Shown one piece after another: positions 8,903 through 17,250 of a stretch of DNA of 32,169 bases (positions are counted from its first letter, which is position 1; the number at the start of each line of letters is the position of its first letter). The translations under genes and the position numbers were made by a program. The stretch comes from Nitrospirota bacterium (GTDB taxonomy: Bacteria; Nitrospirota; Thermodesulfovibrionia; Thermodesulfovibrionales; Magnetobacteriaceae): positions 1 to 32,169 of the forward strand of contig JADFXD010000031.1 in assembly GCA_015233725.1 (NCBI GenBank). The letters are read 5' to 3'. The notes under the pieces are model-generated. The model was not told the DNA's origin. It did no database searches and saw nothing but the letters and a program-made list of their open reading frames with translations.

Positions 8903-8980
8903 TTATGGGGTCACAAGGGGTCCGTGACCCCTTGCAGGGGAGGTCAAGGAGGGGGCGGAGCCGCCCTCCTTTTTTTTTCT
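8903..8980 (+). repeat. Family A dispersed structured repeat, copy 3, ending in a terminator-like hairpin
   Basis: It starts AATTATGGGGTCA. The hairpin at 8914-8934 (CAAGGGGTC pairing with GACCCCTTG, loop CGT) is followed by GCAGGGG, then by the palindromic GGAGGGGGCGG-AGCCGCCCTCC and nine Ts. In the plus direction this looks like a strong intrinsic terminator, although both flanking genes are on the minus strand. It lies directly downstream of the FG-GAP protein stop at 8989. Confidence 0.82.
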
Positions 8981-8988
8981 CTTTTCTT

Positions 8989-11241
8989 CTAGTAGATGCT
9001 CCATTGGCTGGGGACGCCTGGGTCCACGTAGCCTCCGGAGTTGATCGTAGTGCCGTCCATAAACCACATGTATACGGCACCGGTTGAGCTGTTCTGCCAG
9101 AGCATGTCGTTCATGCCGTCGCCGTTGTAGTCTCCGGTTGCTTGCATACTCCAGTTGTTGGCATCGGAGGGGTGTTGTGTCATCGGCCCTGAGAGACTGG
9201 CTGTACCAGCCTTAGGCGTTACAAAGTTCGCACCCTTGATCGTTATGCCATCCATCAGCCAGATGACGTCCTGGGCTGTATTTACGTTGTGCAGGTAGAT
9301 GTCGCTCTTGCCGTCGCCATTGTAGTCGGCGACCGCCTTGATCTGCCACTCCGCCGGTATCCCCTTGACGACGTAACCGCTGCCGTCCTGGATATTTGTC
9401 CCGTCCATCAGCCAGATGTAGACGTCGCCGTTTTTGCCCTGCCAGAGGATGTCGGCCTTGCCATCGCCGTTGAAGTCGCCAACCCCCTTGACCTGCCAGT
9501 CTGCCGGCATACCCTTGACCGCGTAACCTTGCGAGGCTATTGCGGCGCCATTCATCAGCCAGATGTAGACGGCTCCGGTTGTGGAATCCTGCCAAAGGAC
9601 GTCGCTCTTGCCGTCTCCGTCAAAGTCCTCCGAAAGTTTGAGTTGCCAGTTGGATGGGATACCTCTAGCCACGTAGGAACCGGACTTTGCCGTGCCGCTG
9701 TCCATCAACCAGACGAAGACATCGCCTGTTGTTATGTCTTGCCAGAGCATGTCGGCCTTTCCGTCTCCGTCAAAGTCCTCCGCAGCCTTGACCTGCCAGT
9801 TGGCGGGGACATTGCGTGCTGCAAAGCTCGCGGACTTCTTTGCCGTGCCATCCATCAACCAGAGGGCTACGTCTCCAGTCGTGGAGTTCTGCCACAGGAT
9901 GTCGCTCTTGCCATCGCCGGTGCCTTTCTTTGTTACGGTCAGCATGAGGCCCTTTGCCTTGAGGTTAAACGTCACGGCAGCCGTCCTGGACGCCGTCATC
10001 TTGAGCGTGCATACGTTTGCCGCAACGGTATCGCATCCCGACCAGGTGACAAAGTCCGAGGACATGTCGCCATCCGCCGTGAGGGTTACGGAGGTATTGA
10101 GGTCATAGTCCGCAGTGCCCTGGTTGCCGGTCCAGGCGATCGTGCCGGTTGAGGGCGTTATTGAACCGTTGCCGGTGCCCTGTTTGATAACTGTGAGGGT
10201 CTTTTTGGTTGCCGATTGACCGTCCTGTGTTACCGTGAAGGTCTGGCCCGCTATGGTCATCGTGCCGGAGCGATAGGTTGAGCCGGTATTGGCTGCCACG
10301 GTATACGCAACGGTGCCGTTGCCATTGCCGGAGCTGCCGGATGTTATCGTTATCCAGTCGTTGTTGCTTGTTGCGCTCCATGCGCATCCGGTGTTAGCTG
10401 TTATGCCTACGCTATCGTTGCCACCGGTTGACGTGAAGCTCTTGTTTGCGGGGGTCAACGTATAGACACAGGAGAGGTGATCCTGGAGCACGGTAAATGT
10501 CTGCCCCGCTATTGTGATTGTGCCGGTTCGCATGTCTGTTGTGTTGTTTGCGGTTACTGAGTACGCCACGGTGCCGTTGCCATTGCCGGAGCTGCCAGAG
10601 GTGATCGTTATCCAGGTGGTGTTGCTTGTCGCCGTCCATGCGCAGGAGTTATTTGGCACTGTTACGCCTACGTTATCGCTGCCGCCGGTTGATGGGAAGG
10701 TCTTGCTTGTTGGGGTTATTGTAGCGGTACAGTTTGGCGTTGGCGTGGGTGTTGGTGTGTGGGTAGGAGTGGGCGTTGGAGTAGGAGTAGGGGCTGGGGT
10801 CGGCGTGGGCGTTGGTGTCGGCGTTGGGGTAGGGATAGGGGGCGGCGTGGGAGTTGGTGTTGGAGTGGGGGTCGGAGTGGGAGTGAGCGTAGGGGTCGGC
10901 GTAGGAGTCGGTGTAGGTGTTGGAGTGGGTATCGGTGTGGAAGTAGGAGTTGGGACTGAACCGGAACGTACTGGCCAAACATAGTAGCTGTTGGTGCCCA
11001 TGACGTCGCTGCCCATGTAGCCACCGCTCATGTGGACGTACCATGCGTTGGATGTATTGCCAGCGTAGGTAGTAGACGACCAGAAGACGTTCGACTGCAC
11101 ATTGGTAAATGGGTAACCAAATGGAATTGATGGGTCATACTTTGAGCAGTCAACCATGCTAAACAACTCTTTTCTGTTGGGTAATCGCCAGTCGGTGTAG
11201 CCAAGGTAGCCTGCAGCGTTTAAACAGGCCACATAACCCAA
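8989..11241 (-). CDS. C-terminal, larger part of frameshifted DUF1566/BACON/FG-GAP exported protein
   Basis: 750 aa from the first internal ATG, but the true frame is open further up to about 11392 and reads on from the ORF at 11351-12073. In order: the end of a DUF1566 domain ([12 protein letters not shown]), a long Pro-Thr repeat linker (encoded at about 10730-10960), two BACON domains (each [18 protein letters not shown]), an InlB-like beta-repeat domain ([16 protein letters not shown]), and about six FG-GAP/VCBS blades with the pattern DxDGDGKxD-hydrophobic-LWQ, then a TTGDVxxWLMDGT motif. FG-GAP aspartates bind calcium in beta-propellers. A surface adhesin or carbohydrate-binding role is inferred. 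The missing signal peptide is supplied by the upstream ORF. Confidence 0.85.
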   Translation of the reverse strand: MGYVACLNAAGYLGYTDWRLPNRKELFSMVDCSKYDPSIPFGYPFTNVQSNVFWSSTTYAGNTSNAWYVHMSGGYMGSDVMGTNSYYVWPVRSGSVPTPTSTPIPTPTPTPTPTPTPTLTPTPTPTPTPTPTPPPIPTPTPTPTPTPTPAPTPTPTPTPTHTPTPTPTPNCTATITPTSKTFPSTGGSDNVGVTVPNNSCAWTATSNTTWITITSGSSGNGNGTVAYSVTANNTTDMRTGTITIAGQTFTVLQDHLSCVYTLTPANKSFTSTGGNDSVGITANTGCAWSATSNNDWITITSGSSGNGNGTVAYTVAANTGSTYRSGTMTIAGQTFTVTQDGQSATKKTLTVIKQGTGNGSITPSTGTIAWTGNQGTADYDLNTSVTLTADGDMSSDFVTWSGCDTVAANVCTLKMTASRTAAVTFNLKAKGLMLTVTKKGTGDGKSDILWQNSTTGDVALWLMDGTAKKSASFAARNVPANWQVKAAEDFDGDGKADMLWQDITTGDVFVWLMDSGTAKSGSYVARGIPSNWQLKLSEDFDGDGKSDVLWQDSTTGAVYIWLMNGAAIASQGYAVKGMPADWQVKGVGDFNGDGKADILWQGKNGDVYIWLMDGTNIQDGSGYVVKGIPAEWQIKAVADYNGDGKSDIYLHNVNTAQDVIWLMDGITIKGANFVTPKAGTASLSGPMTQHPSDANNWSMQATGDYNGDGMNDMLWQNSSTGAVYMWFMDGTTINSGGYVDPGVPSQWSIY

Positions 11242-11350
11242 CGATGCTTGCCATGTTATATTGCCGCCTGAGCATGAACCAACGGTTGGAGTGCCTGCAT
11301 CTTTGGTCCAAACCAGCCCTGTCAGATTATCAGTTACGGTATTATTACCA

Positions 11351-12073
11351 TTATCCGTAAACCTTAGGATTAGGCCACGATACGCCTTTCTTTAATGCTC
11401 CATCATCACCAGGGGCATATGTATAGATTTGGCCGGTAGACCAAATAGCCGAATTACCAAATGCCCCAGACTGTCCGGAACGTACTGGCCAAACATAGTG
11501 GCTGCCGGACTCGTAGTCGTAGCTCACGCCGCCATCGCCCATGATGACGTTCCGAGCGTAGGATGTATTGACAGCGAGGGTAGTAGACGACCAGTAGTAG
11601 GTTGATCGCACATTGGTAAATCCCTGCGAATTAAGCCATGTTGATGGGTTAGCCTGGCCATAGTTGACAAGGCTCTCAAGCTCGTTGATGTTTGGCAGCC
11701 GCCAGTCGGTATGGCCAAGGTAATTAGCCGTATTCAGGCAGGCCACGTAATCCAGCGCTCCCTGCCAGTTCATCGCTCCACCGGTGCAAGTGCCCACCTT
11801 TGGCGTACTGGCATCTGGCGTCCAGACCAACCCCGTGAGGTTGTCGTTGACCGTCTGGTCGCTGTTGACCGTAAATCGCGGGTTGGGCCAGGCCACGCCC
11901 ACCCTGAGCGCGCCGTCGTCGCCCGTGGAGTAGCTCGTCGTCTGGCCGGTCTGCGGTAGGCTCACGGTGCCGGCGAAAAGACTCGTCACACCAGAGGCCG
12001 TTAACAAAAACACAGCTAAAGATAAAATCACGGCAATCCTCAAACACTGTTTCGTTACAAATTTTCCAGACAT
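11351..12073 (-). CDS. N-terminal part of the same frameshifted exported protein (signal peptide plus DUF1566)
   Basis: I chose the ATG at 12073 ([20 protein letters not shown]) because AAGGAG sits the right distance upstream; an earlier ATG at 12106 has no ribosome site. A signal peptide covers about residues 1-35. A DUF1566 domain follows, with [15 protein letters not shown] and YYWSSTT. A second DUF1566 copy starts ([15 protein letters not shown]) and is cut by TAA. Just past the PNP codons the other frame continues [19 protein letters not shown], the exact counterpart of [22 protein letters not shown] in the first copy. Removing one A near 11365 joins both ORFs into a 1027-aa protein. Confidence 0.85.
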   Translation of the reverse strand: MSGKFVTKQCLRIAVILSLAVFLLTASGVTSLFAGTVSLPQTGQTTSYSTGDDGALRVGVAWPNPRFTVNSDQTVNDNLTGLVWTPDASTPKVGTCTGGAMNWQGALDYVACLNTANYLGHTDWRLPNINELESLVNYGQANPSTWLNSQGFTNVRSTYYWSSTTLAVNTSYARNVIMGDGGVSYDYESGSHYVWPVRSGQSGAFGNSAIWSTGQIYTYAPGDDGALKKGVSWPNPKVYG

Positions 12074-12101
12074 GTTCTTTCTCTCCTTAGAGTTTTTATG
12101 G

Positions 12102-12107
12102 TACAAT
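12102..12107 (+). promoter_or_regulatory. Candidate -10 box for the coiled-coil gene at 12113
   Basis: TACAAT ends 5 nt before the ATG at 12113, so transcription would start at or next to the start codon (leaderless). No convincing -35 is visible. The divergent gene starting at 12073 begins about 30 bp away. Confidence 0.4.
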
Positions 12108-12112
12108 TAATC

Positions 12113-12691
12113 ATGAAGATATTCCTGATGCTTGTAGGTGTGCTGTTTTGCACTGTAGTCGCCGTTAGTTCGGGTCCGTTCTTTACTGCTCCAGGACACT
12201 CCTGGCTTACAGTCGCTGGGGCAGCCGATTCGTCATTCACCCAGGCGGACAGGGATCGGATGATTCGGATGGAAGATCGGATGACTCGGATGGAAGATGG
12301 CTTAAAGGCTACAAACCAAAGGCTCGACGATAACCTCAAGGCCATCAACCAGAGGATTGATGATAGCCTCAAGGCCATCAACCAGAGGTTCGATACCACC
12401 AACCAAAAGATCGACGACGGTCTCAAGGCCACCAACCAGAGGATTGATGATAGCATCAGGTCCATCAACCAGAAGTTAGACGATAACAGAGGACTGATGT
12501 ATGTACTACTTAGTGGAATGTTTATTCTTGTCGGGTTTATCTTATGGGACAGACGAACCACCCTGGCCCCTGTGGTAAGAACCACCAGGGAGCTTGAAGA
12601 TCGTACAGAGAAACTGGTACTCGCGATTAAAGAAAAAGCCGAGAAAGACCCCGAGTTGAAAGAGGCCTTAAGACACGCTGGGTTGTTGTAA
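12113..12691 (+). CDS. Exported/anchored coiled-coil membrane protein of unknown function
   Basis: 192 aa from the ATG at 12113 (MKIFLMLVGVLFCTVVAVSS, a signal peptide or anchor). An upstream ATG at 12098 would add MVQLI. Residues ~45-130 are heptad/hendecad coiled coil built of near-repeats such as KAINQRIDDSL and KATNQRIDDSI. A single transmembrane helix follows (LMYVLLSGMFILVGFILW), then a charged cytoplasmic tail. It resembles small coiled-coil anchor proteins but I cannot name a family. It is divergent from the DUF1566 protein. An antisense open frame covers the same region and is a by-product of the repeats. Confidence 0.72.
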   Translation: MKIFLMLVGVLFCTVVAVSSGPFFTAPGHSWLTVAGAADSSFTQADRDRMIRMEDRMTRMEDGLKATNQRLDDNLKAINQRIDDSLKAINQRFDTTNQKIDDGLKATNQRIDDSIRSINQKLDDNRGLMYVLLSGMFILVGFILWDRRTTLAPVVRTTRELEDRTEKLVLAIKEKAEKDPELKEALRHAGLL

Positions 12692-13092
12692 CCGCGCCAG
12701 GCCTTGCTTGCATTGCCAAGGCTACCACCACGCGGCATATAATCTCTCGGCCACACTAAAAAATCCTCATTGTTCTTTACCACTCCAGGTCGCACCTGGT
12801 TCACATTCTTTAACGACATCACAACATTACCTTAACAATCATTATAAACCGGCATTACGATTAATGCAATATGCTATTTACCATATATTCCTATATAATT
12901 TAGAATATAGGGGGTTGTCGGCAACCAGGATTAGCCGCCTTGAAGGGGGTGCGCCCCCCCGGCATATAAAGGGTCAGCAACCCTTGGCTCAATTGGGTCA
13001 CGGACCACTTGACCCCTTAATGCTACCAGTTATAATTATGTTCGTGTACGTAAATTTATTTTTTTGTCTTTCATTTTTCTCCCCTTGTAGGG
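12692..13092. other. Intergenic region with degenerate family A repeat
   Basis: This 400-bp gap contains no supported gene; the open frames here lack ribosome sites and family resemblance. At about 12907-13020 there is a diverged family A element: G-rich arms with CGCCCCCC, then GGGTCAGCAACCCTTGG, and the reversed signature CACTTGACCCCTTAATG. No promoter is seen until the TATAAT at 13093. Confidence 0.5.
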
Positions 13093-13098
13093 TATAAT
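13093..13098 (+). promoter_or_regulatory. Candidate -10 box giving a leaderless mRNA for the DUF1640-like gene
   Basis: TATAAT ends 6 nt before the ATG at 13105. The expected transcription start, 7 nt after the box, is the A of the ATG. No Shine-Dalgarno lies between them. The -35 region is T-rich with no consensus hexamer. Confidence 0.5.
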
Positions 13099-13104
13099 AT
13101 AGTC

Positions 13105-13587
13105 ATGAATACGACAATAGATACGTTAGATATATATGAACATCTTAAAGACGCAAACCTCGATAATAAAGCGGCCAAAGGGATCGCCGAGGTATTTAGG
13201 AATATCGCCGAATCTTCGTTAGCCACAAAGGCGGATTTAGAAAAATACCAGGCAGCCATAAATGCAGATTTAGAGAAATTCCGAGTAGAAATAAAGGCGG
13301 ATGTGGAAAGATATCAGGCAGCCATGAAGGCGGATTTAGAAAGATATCAGGCAGCCATAAAAGCAGATTTAGATAGATTTAGAGTAGAAATAAATGCGGA
13401 GATCGAGAAATCCCGATTAGAAGCAAGGACAGACATAGAAAAGTTCCGATTAGAGACAAAGGCTGAATTTGAAAAAGTACGAGCGGAGATTGAGCGCTCA
13501 AAAGTGGATACTATCAAATGGGTAGCTGCGATGTTGGCAGCACAGGCCGGCATCATCACAGCTATGGTTAGACTTTTTTCGCACTGA
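13105..13587 (+). CDS. DUF1640/CCDC90-like coiled-coil membrane protein
   Basis: 160 aa. The core, residues ~42-130, consists of eight consecutive 11-residue repeats of the form KADLEKYQAAI / KADLERYQAAI / KAEFEKVRAEI, a hendecad coiled coil (33-nt DNA repeat). A C-terminal membrane helix follows (IKWVAAMLAAQAGIITAMVRLF). This architecture matches the DUF1640 family, whose eukaryotic relatives (CCDC90/MCUR1) are oligomeric inner-membrane proteins. The bacterial function is unknown. The start is placed at the ATG next to TATAAT (13093-13098). It may act alongside the similarly built coiled-coil gene upstream. Confidence 0.75.
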   Translation: MNTTIDTLDIYEHLKDANLDNKAAKGIAEVFRNIAESSLATKADLEKYQAAINADLEKFRVEIKADVERYQAAMKADLERYQAAIKADLDRFRVEINAEIEKSRLEARTDIEKFRLETKAEFEKVRAEIERSKVDTIKWVAAMLAAQAGIITAMVRLFSH

Positions 13588-13607
13588 TTCATTATACGGC
13601 AATCCTT

Positions 13608-13685
13608 CCCAGCAACTGTAAGGGGCGAATCTGACCCAGCGACCGTAGGGGTGCGGGCCGCACGGGCAATAAGGAGCGAATCTGA
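13608..13685 (+). repeat. Family B repeat: 27-nt unit A followed by 51-nt unit B
   Basis: Unit A (13608-13634) reads CCCAGCAACTGTAAGG then GGCGAATCTGA. Unit B (13635-13685) is unit A with 24 extra bases containing the palindrome GTGCGG-G-CCGCAC. The same two units, in the order B then A, lie inside pheT at 19724-19801: 45/51 and 24/27 bases agree by direct count. Both unit lengths are multiples of three. Here the repeat is intergenic, upstream of the thrS promoter. Confidence 0.85.
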
Positions 13686-13723
13686 TTCAATACACTCCTT
13701 ATACTTTTATCGTATCAGTATAA

Positions 13724-13753
13724 TTCACAAAGACTATTGAAATGTGCTATAAT
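13724..13753 (+). promoter_or_regulatory. Promoter of the thrS-infC-rpmI-rplT-pheS-pheT block
   Basis: TTCACA (13724-13729) is followed by an 18-bp spacer and TATAAT (13748-13753), a good sigma-70-type match. Transcription would start near 13760, leaving a leader of about 32 nt before the TTG of thrS. No T-box or attenuator-like structure fits in so short a leader. Confidence 0.65.
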
Positions 13754-13791
13754 TAATAATACAGATAAATAACAAAGGGGGACACACTATA

Positions 13792-15654
13792 TTGGGGCAA
13801 CAACAAGGACAGGGATTAAAGCCAACACGGCCTATTGCCATACAGGTGGGCGATAGATATTATGATATAAGCGCCACAGAAACGGCAACAGAGGCCGACG
13901 CAGGGCAAGAGGCAGTACCGGTAACGGTGGAATCACCCCAGGGGCTGAGTATCTATCGGCACAGCGCCTCGCACATAATGGCTCATGCCGTCAAGGAGCT
14001 GTTTCCTGATGCTAAGGTGACCATAGGGCCTGCCACCGAGGATGGCTTCTACTACGACTTTGACATAGAAAACCCTTTTACACCCGAAGACCTCGTCAAG
14101 ATCGAAAAGAAGATGAGCCAGATAATCAAAAGGAATAACAAGTTTGTCAGAAAGGTCATCACCAAGGACGAGGCCATACGACTCTTTAGGGATATGGGTG
14201 AGGTCTATAAGGTTGAGATCATAGAGGATATCGAGGATGACGTCGTAAGCCTCTATGAGGAAGGCGGGTTTGTAGACCTGTGTCGTGGGCCTCACGTGCC
14301 ATCAACCGGTGTGATAGCCGCTTTTAAGCTACTTAAGACGGCCGGGGCGTACTGGCGGGGCAGCGAAAAAAACAAGATGCTACAAAGGGTCTACGGCACC
14401 GCCTTTGCCACCGAGCCTCAACTCAAGGACTACCTGGACTTCCTTGAGGAGGTGAAAAAGCGCGACCACCGCAAGATCGGCAAAGAGCTTGACCTCTTCA
14501 GCATAAACGAGGAGATCGGCCCGGGGCTGATCCTCTGGCATCCCAACGGTGCAATAATCCGAATGGCCATCGAGGACTTCTGGCGCGATGAACACATAAA
14601 GGCCAACTACAGCATCCTCTACACACCTCACATCGCCAAGTTAAACCTCTGGCAGAAGAGCGGACACCTCGACTTCTACAAGGAAAACATGTACACACCA
14701 ATGGAGATCGAGGGGGCCGACTATGAGATCAAACCGATGAACTGCCCTTTCCACCTGGCCATCTACAAGAGCGCCCTGCGCAGCTACAGGGACCTCCCCA
14801 TTCGGTATGCCGAGCTGGGTACGGTCTACAGGTATGAGCGCTCCGGCGTCCTGCACGGGTTGATGCGCGTAAGGGGCTTTACACAGGATGACGCCCACAT
14901 CTTCTGCCGTATCGACCAGATAGAGGACGAAATACTCAATGTCCTCGATTTTACATTGTTTGTCCTAAAGACCTTTGGCTTTGAACAGTTTGATATCTAC
15001 CTCTCGACAAGGCCGGAGAAATTCGTCGGAAGCCTGGAAAACTGGGATATCTCCACGGAGGCCTTAAAGAAGGCCTTGACGACAAAACAACTGAACTACG
15101 AAATAGACCCCGGCGAGGGAGTCTTCTATGGCCCAAAGATAGACATAAAGGTCAAGGATTCACTGAACCGTCAGTGGCAGTGCAGCACCATACAGGTGGA
15201 CTTCAATAACCCCGAGCGTTTCGACATAACCTACCGCGGCTCGGATGACTTGTCACACATGCCGATTATGATACACAGGGCGTTGATGGGCTCCCTGGAG
15301 CGGTTCTTCGGCGTGTTGATCGAGCACTACAGCGGGGCATTTCCGTTGTGGTTGTCGCCAGTGCAGTTGTCGATCCTGACCATTTCGGAGAGGCACACCG
15401 GTTTTGCCCAGGAGTTGGTGGATTTCTTCAAGAGGGACGGTATCAGGGTTGATGCTGACTTCGGTGACGAAAAAATAGGCTACAAGATAAGACAGGCCTC
15501 CATGAAAAAGGTGCCATACACGGTACTCATCGGTGATAAAGAGGCACAAACAGCCACTCTAACAGTCAGGAAGAGAAACGGTGAAAATATCGTTTTCAAT
15601 ACCAGAGAAGAACTACTTGATTTCTTGAGAAAAGAGATCAATAATAAACTATAG
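13792..15654 (+). CDS. thrS: Threonine--tRNA ligase
   Basis: 620 aa; charges tRNA-Thr in the cytosol. The editing domain has HSASHIMAH (HxxxH) and a late Cys/His site (LCRGPHVP). The class II catalytic core has motif 2 in YRYERSGVLHGLMRVRGFTQDDAHIF, zinc ligands Cys in KPMNCPFH plus later His residues, motif 3 (MIHRALMGSLERFFG), and a C-terminal anticodon-binding domain (LSILTISERHTGFA). The start is TTG at 13792 with a GGGGG ribosome site about 11 nt upstream; no ATG exists before the editing domain. The N-terminal TGS domain looks eroded: only about 60 residues precede the editing HxxxH motif, with a ~30-residue gap in the middle. First gene of the translation block. Confidence 0.95.
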   Translation: MGQQQGQGLKPTRPIAIQVGDRYYDISATETATEADAGQEAVPVTVESPQGLSIYRHSASHIMAHAVKELFPDAKVTIGPATEDGFYYDFDIENPFTPEDLVKIEKKMSQIIKRNNKFVRKVITKDEAIRLFRDMGEVYKVEIIEDIEDDVVSLYEEGGFVDLCRGPHVPSTGVIAAFKLLKTAGAYWRGSEKNKMLQRVYGTAFATEPQLKDYLDFLEEVKKRDHRKIGKELDLFSINEEIGPGLILWHPNGAIIRMAIEDFWRDEHIKANYSILYTPHIAKLNLWQKSGHLDFYKENMYTPMEIEGADYEIKPMNCPFHLAIYKSALRSYRDLPIRYAELGTVYRYERSGVLHGLMRVRGFTQDDAHIFCRIDQIEDEILNVLDFTLFVLKTFGFEQFDIYLSTRPEKFVGSLENWDISTEALKKALTTKQLNYEIDPGEGVFYGPKIDIKVKDSLNRQWQCSTIQVDFNNPERFDITYRGSDDLSHMPIMIHRALMGSLERFFGVLIEHYSGAFPLWLSPVQLSILTISERHTGFAQELVDFFKRDGIRVDADFGDEKIGYKIRQASMKKVPYTVLIGDKEAQTATLTVRKRNGENIVFNTREELLDFLRKEINNKL

Positions 15655-15673
15655 GGATTAAGGAGGTAAAGTT

Positions 15674-16168
15674 ATAAATAAAAAGATTAGAATAAACGAT
15701 CAGATAAAGGTGCCGCAGATCAGATTAATCGACGTAGAGGGTGAACAGCTTGGCATCGTAAACATAAGGGATGCCATAAGATCGGCCGCAGAGAAAGGGC
15801 TTGACCTCGTTGAGGTTGCCCCGGCAGCCAATCCCCCCGTATGCCGAATCATGGATTTCGGCAAGTACAAATATCAGTTAAGCAAGAAACATACGCACAG
15901 AAAGACTATCGACGTCAAAGAGGTAAAGATACGACCAAGGATATCAGAACACGACCTGGAGAGAAAGATCAACCAACTTATTACCTTCCTGACCGAAGGT
16001 GATAAGGCAAAGGTCTCCATGTTCTTCCGCGGCAGAGAGATCGTCAGACCCGAACAGGGGATGGTGGTCTTTGACAAGATAATAGAAAAACTTCAAGGTA
16101 ACTACAACATAGAGGTCAAACCCAAGCTCGACGGTAAGAGCATGATCATGGTGGTTGCGCCCAAATAG
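15674..16168 (+). CDS. infC: Translation initiation factor IF-3, with ATA start codon
   Basis: 164 aa. IF-3 binds the 30S subunit and rejects non-canonical start codons. The N-domain has IRINDQIKVPQIRLIDVEGEQLG and CRIMDFGKYKYQ; the C-domain has IRPRISEHDLERKI and VSMFFRGREIVRP. The first conventional start in frame is the GTG at 15710, but that would drop the conserved INDQIKVP strand. AGGAGG (15661-15666) lies exactly 7 nt before an in-frame ATA (15674), and an in-frame TAA at 15659 rules out anything earlier. The coding start is therefore almost surely ATA, which parallels the AUU start that lets IF-3 repress its own mRNA in E. coli. It lies 19 bp after thrS. Confidence 0.93.
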   Translation: MNKKIRINDQIKVPQIRLIDVEGEQLGIVNIRDAIRSAAEKGLDLVEVAPAANPPVCRIMDFGKYKYQLSKKHTHRKTIDVKEVKIRPRISEHDLERKINQLITFLTEGDKAKVSMFFRGREIVRPEQGMVVFDKIIEKLQGNYNIEVKPKLDGKSMIMVVAPK

Positions 16169-16336
16169 AGCGCCAAATAGAGCTATGGTTAGCGCCAGGG
16201 CTGATGCCAGCAAATACTTAAGCCAAAGCTGAATACCAAAGCTTAATAATTGTGTTGCCAAAGATCAAGTGTTTCGTTTAAACTATACGCACTATATAGG
16301 CAACGGATAGCGCTATAACAAATACAGGAGGATACA
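16169..16336 (+). promoter_or_regulatory. infC-rpmI spacer, possible leader of rpmI-rplT
   Basis: A 168-bp spacer with short self-similar blocks (AGCGCCAAATAGAGC, then TTAGCGCCAGG, later GATAGCGCTATAAC) that could fold. In several bacteria L20 represses rpmI-rplT through structures in this position. I see the potential for folding but cannot demonstrate an L20 site. AGGAGG at the 3' end serves rpmI. Confidence 0.3.
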
Positions 16337-16534
16337 GTGCCGAAACTAAAGACCCATAGAGGGGCTGAAAAAAGGTTCAGAAAGACCGCAACAGGTAAGT
16401 TCAAGAGAAACAGGGCATACAAAAGCCACCTGATGACCGGTAAACCCTCAAAAAGGACACACAGGTTAAGAACAGGAGTCATTGTCGATAAGACAAACGA
16501 AAATGCCGTAAAAAGAATGCTGCCTTATGCTTAA
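16337..16534 (+). CDS. rpmI: Large ribosomal subunit protein bL35
   Basis: 65 aa, the typical length. The sequence is strongly basic and matches bL35 throughout: PKLKTHRGAEKRFRKTATGK, then the KSHLMTGKPSKRTHRLR region. The start is GTG at 16337 with AGGAGG 5 nt upstream. It occupies its conserved place between infC and rplT. Confidence 0.96.
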   Translation: MPKLKTHRGAEKRFRKTATGKFKRNRAYKSHLMTGKPSKRTHRLRTGVIVDKTNENAVKRMLPYA

Positions 16535-16890
16535 TTAACTCAGGTTATGCGGGGAAACGATATTTTGCCGTAAAAGTGACAGCAGTTGTACTGTGAAATA
16601 ATTGATCAGTGCGCTCCCTACGGTCAGATTGATCGATTTCGTTCCCTTACCATCGCTAATGAGGTCAAGGGAAGGGGTGAGGCACCCCGGCCACAAAGAA
16701 GTCCCCTTGTTGGTGGGTCTGAGGGAGGCAGGAGTGTCCTGCAGCAGGAAAGAACCAGGAACGTCCTGGAGCGATAAAGAAGCAAAGCCCTCACTTCTTA
16801 ATATATTCGCCACTTAGGGTTGAACTACTCTATTTTATTTATTCACGTAGGATGCAAGACGACGATTTAAAGATTAGGAGGAAATTATAG
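16535..16890. repeat. rpmI-rplT spacer with family A subtype repeat and a degenerate family B fragment
   Basis: This 356-bp gap inside a normally compact operon has no gene. At about 16606-16660 there are diverged reversed family B motifs (CGCTCCCTACGGTCAG, TTCGTTCCCTTACCATCGCT). At 16660-16800 lies a family A element of the subtype GGGGTGAGGCACCCCGGCCAC-AAAGAAGTCCCCTTG, followed by GGTGGGTCTGAGG and paired CAGGAGTGTCCTGCAG blocks. The rplT ribosome site AGGAGG is at about 16876. Confidence 0.65.
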
Positions 16891-17247
16891 ATGCCAAGAG
16901 CAAAAGGCGGTTTTAAGACAAGACGCAGGAGAAATAAGGTACTAGACAAGGCAAGCGGTTACTATGGCGGCAAGAGCAGACTCTACAGGGTGGCGGCTGA
17001 GGCCGTAGACCATGCCCTCTTACATGCCTATAACGACAGAAAGAGAAAGAAACGTGAGTTCAGGAGACTATGGATCATCAGGATAAATGCCGCCCTAAGG
17101 GCCATTGGCATGAACTACAGTCAGTTCATGGGCGCCCTGAAGAAGGCCAACATCCTGCTCGACAGACGCGCCCTGGCCGAGCTGGCATTTAGCAACCTGG
17201 CTGCCTTTAACGAGATAGCAAATACGGTCAAGGCTGCCGCAGCATAG
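16891..17247 (+). CDS. rplT: Large ribosomal subunit protein bL20
   Basis: 118 aa, the usual length. The basic N-terminal extension (PRAKGGFKTRRRRNKVLDKA) leads into GYYGGKSRLYRVA and the globular WIIRINAALRAIGMNYSQFM domain. bL20 is an early 23S rRNA-binding assembly protein and a known autorepressor in some bacteria. TTAGGAGGAAATT precedes the ATG. pheS begins 3 bp after the stop. Confidence 0.97.
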   Translation: MPRAKGGFKTRRRRNKVLDKASGYYGGKSRLYRVAAEAVDHALLHAYNDRKRKKREFRRLWIIRINAALRAIGMNYSQFMGALKKANILLDRRALAELAFSNLAAFNEIANTVKAAAA

Positions 17248-17250
17248 CCA

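Noticed and set aside
8945-8980. Intrinsic terminator for the FG-GAP gene
   Set aside because: The hairpin plus T-run is oriented for plus-strand transcription, while the adjacent genes are on the minus strand; it is kept as part of the family A repeat.
9289-10152. 287-aa open frame on the plus strand
   Set aside because: Complement of the FG-GAP repeats of the 8989-11241 gene; no ribosome site and no family resemblance.
10514-10984. Gly-Val repeat protein on the plus strand
   Set aside because: Complement of the Pro-Thr linker; the periodic GVGVGV arises from the repeat DNA, not from a gene.
12055-12822. 255-aa open frame on the minus strand
   Set aside because: It is antisense to the coiled-coil gene at 12113-12691; its serine/leucine repeats are the complement of the hendecad codons, and it overlaps the DUF1566 gene start.
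12708-13097. 129-aa open frame on the plus strand
   Set aside because: Lies across a family A repeat, lacks a ribosome site, has no recognisable domain and ends on the promoter of the next gene.
13608-13685. Possible CRISPR-like array
   Set aside because: Two units of different length abut without spacers; the permuted copy in pheT marks it as a dispersed repeat.
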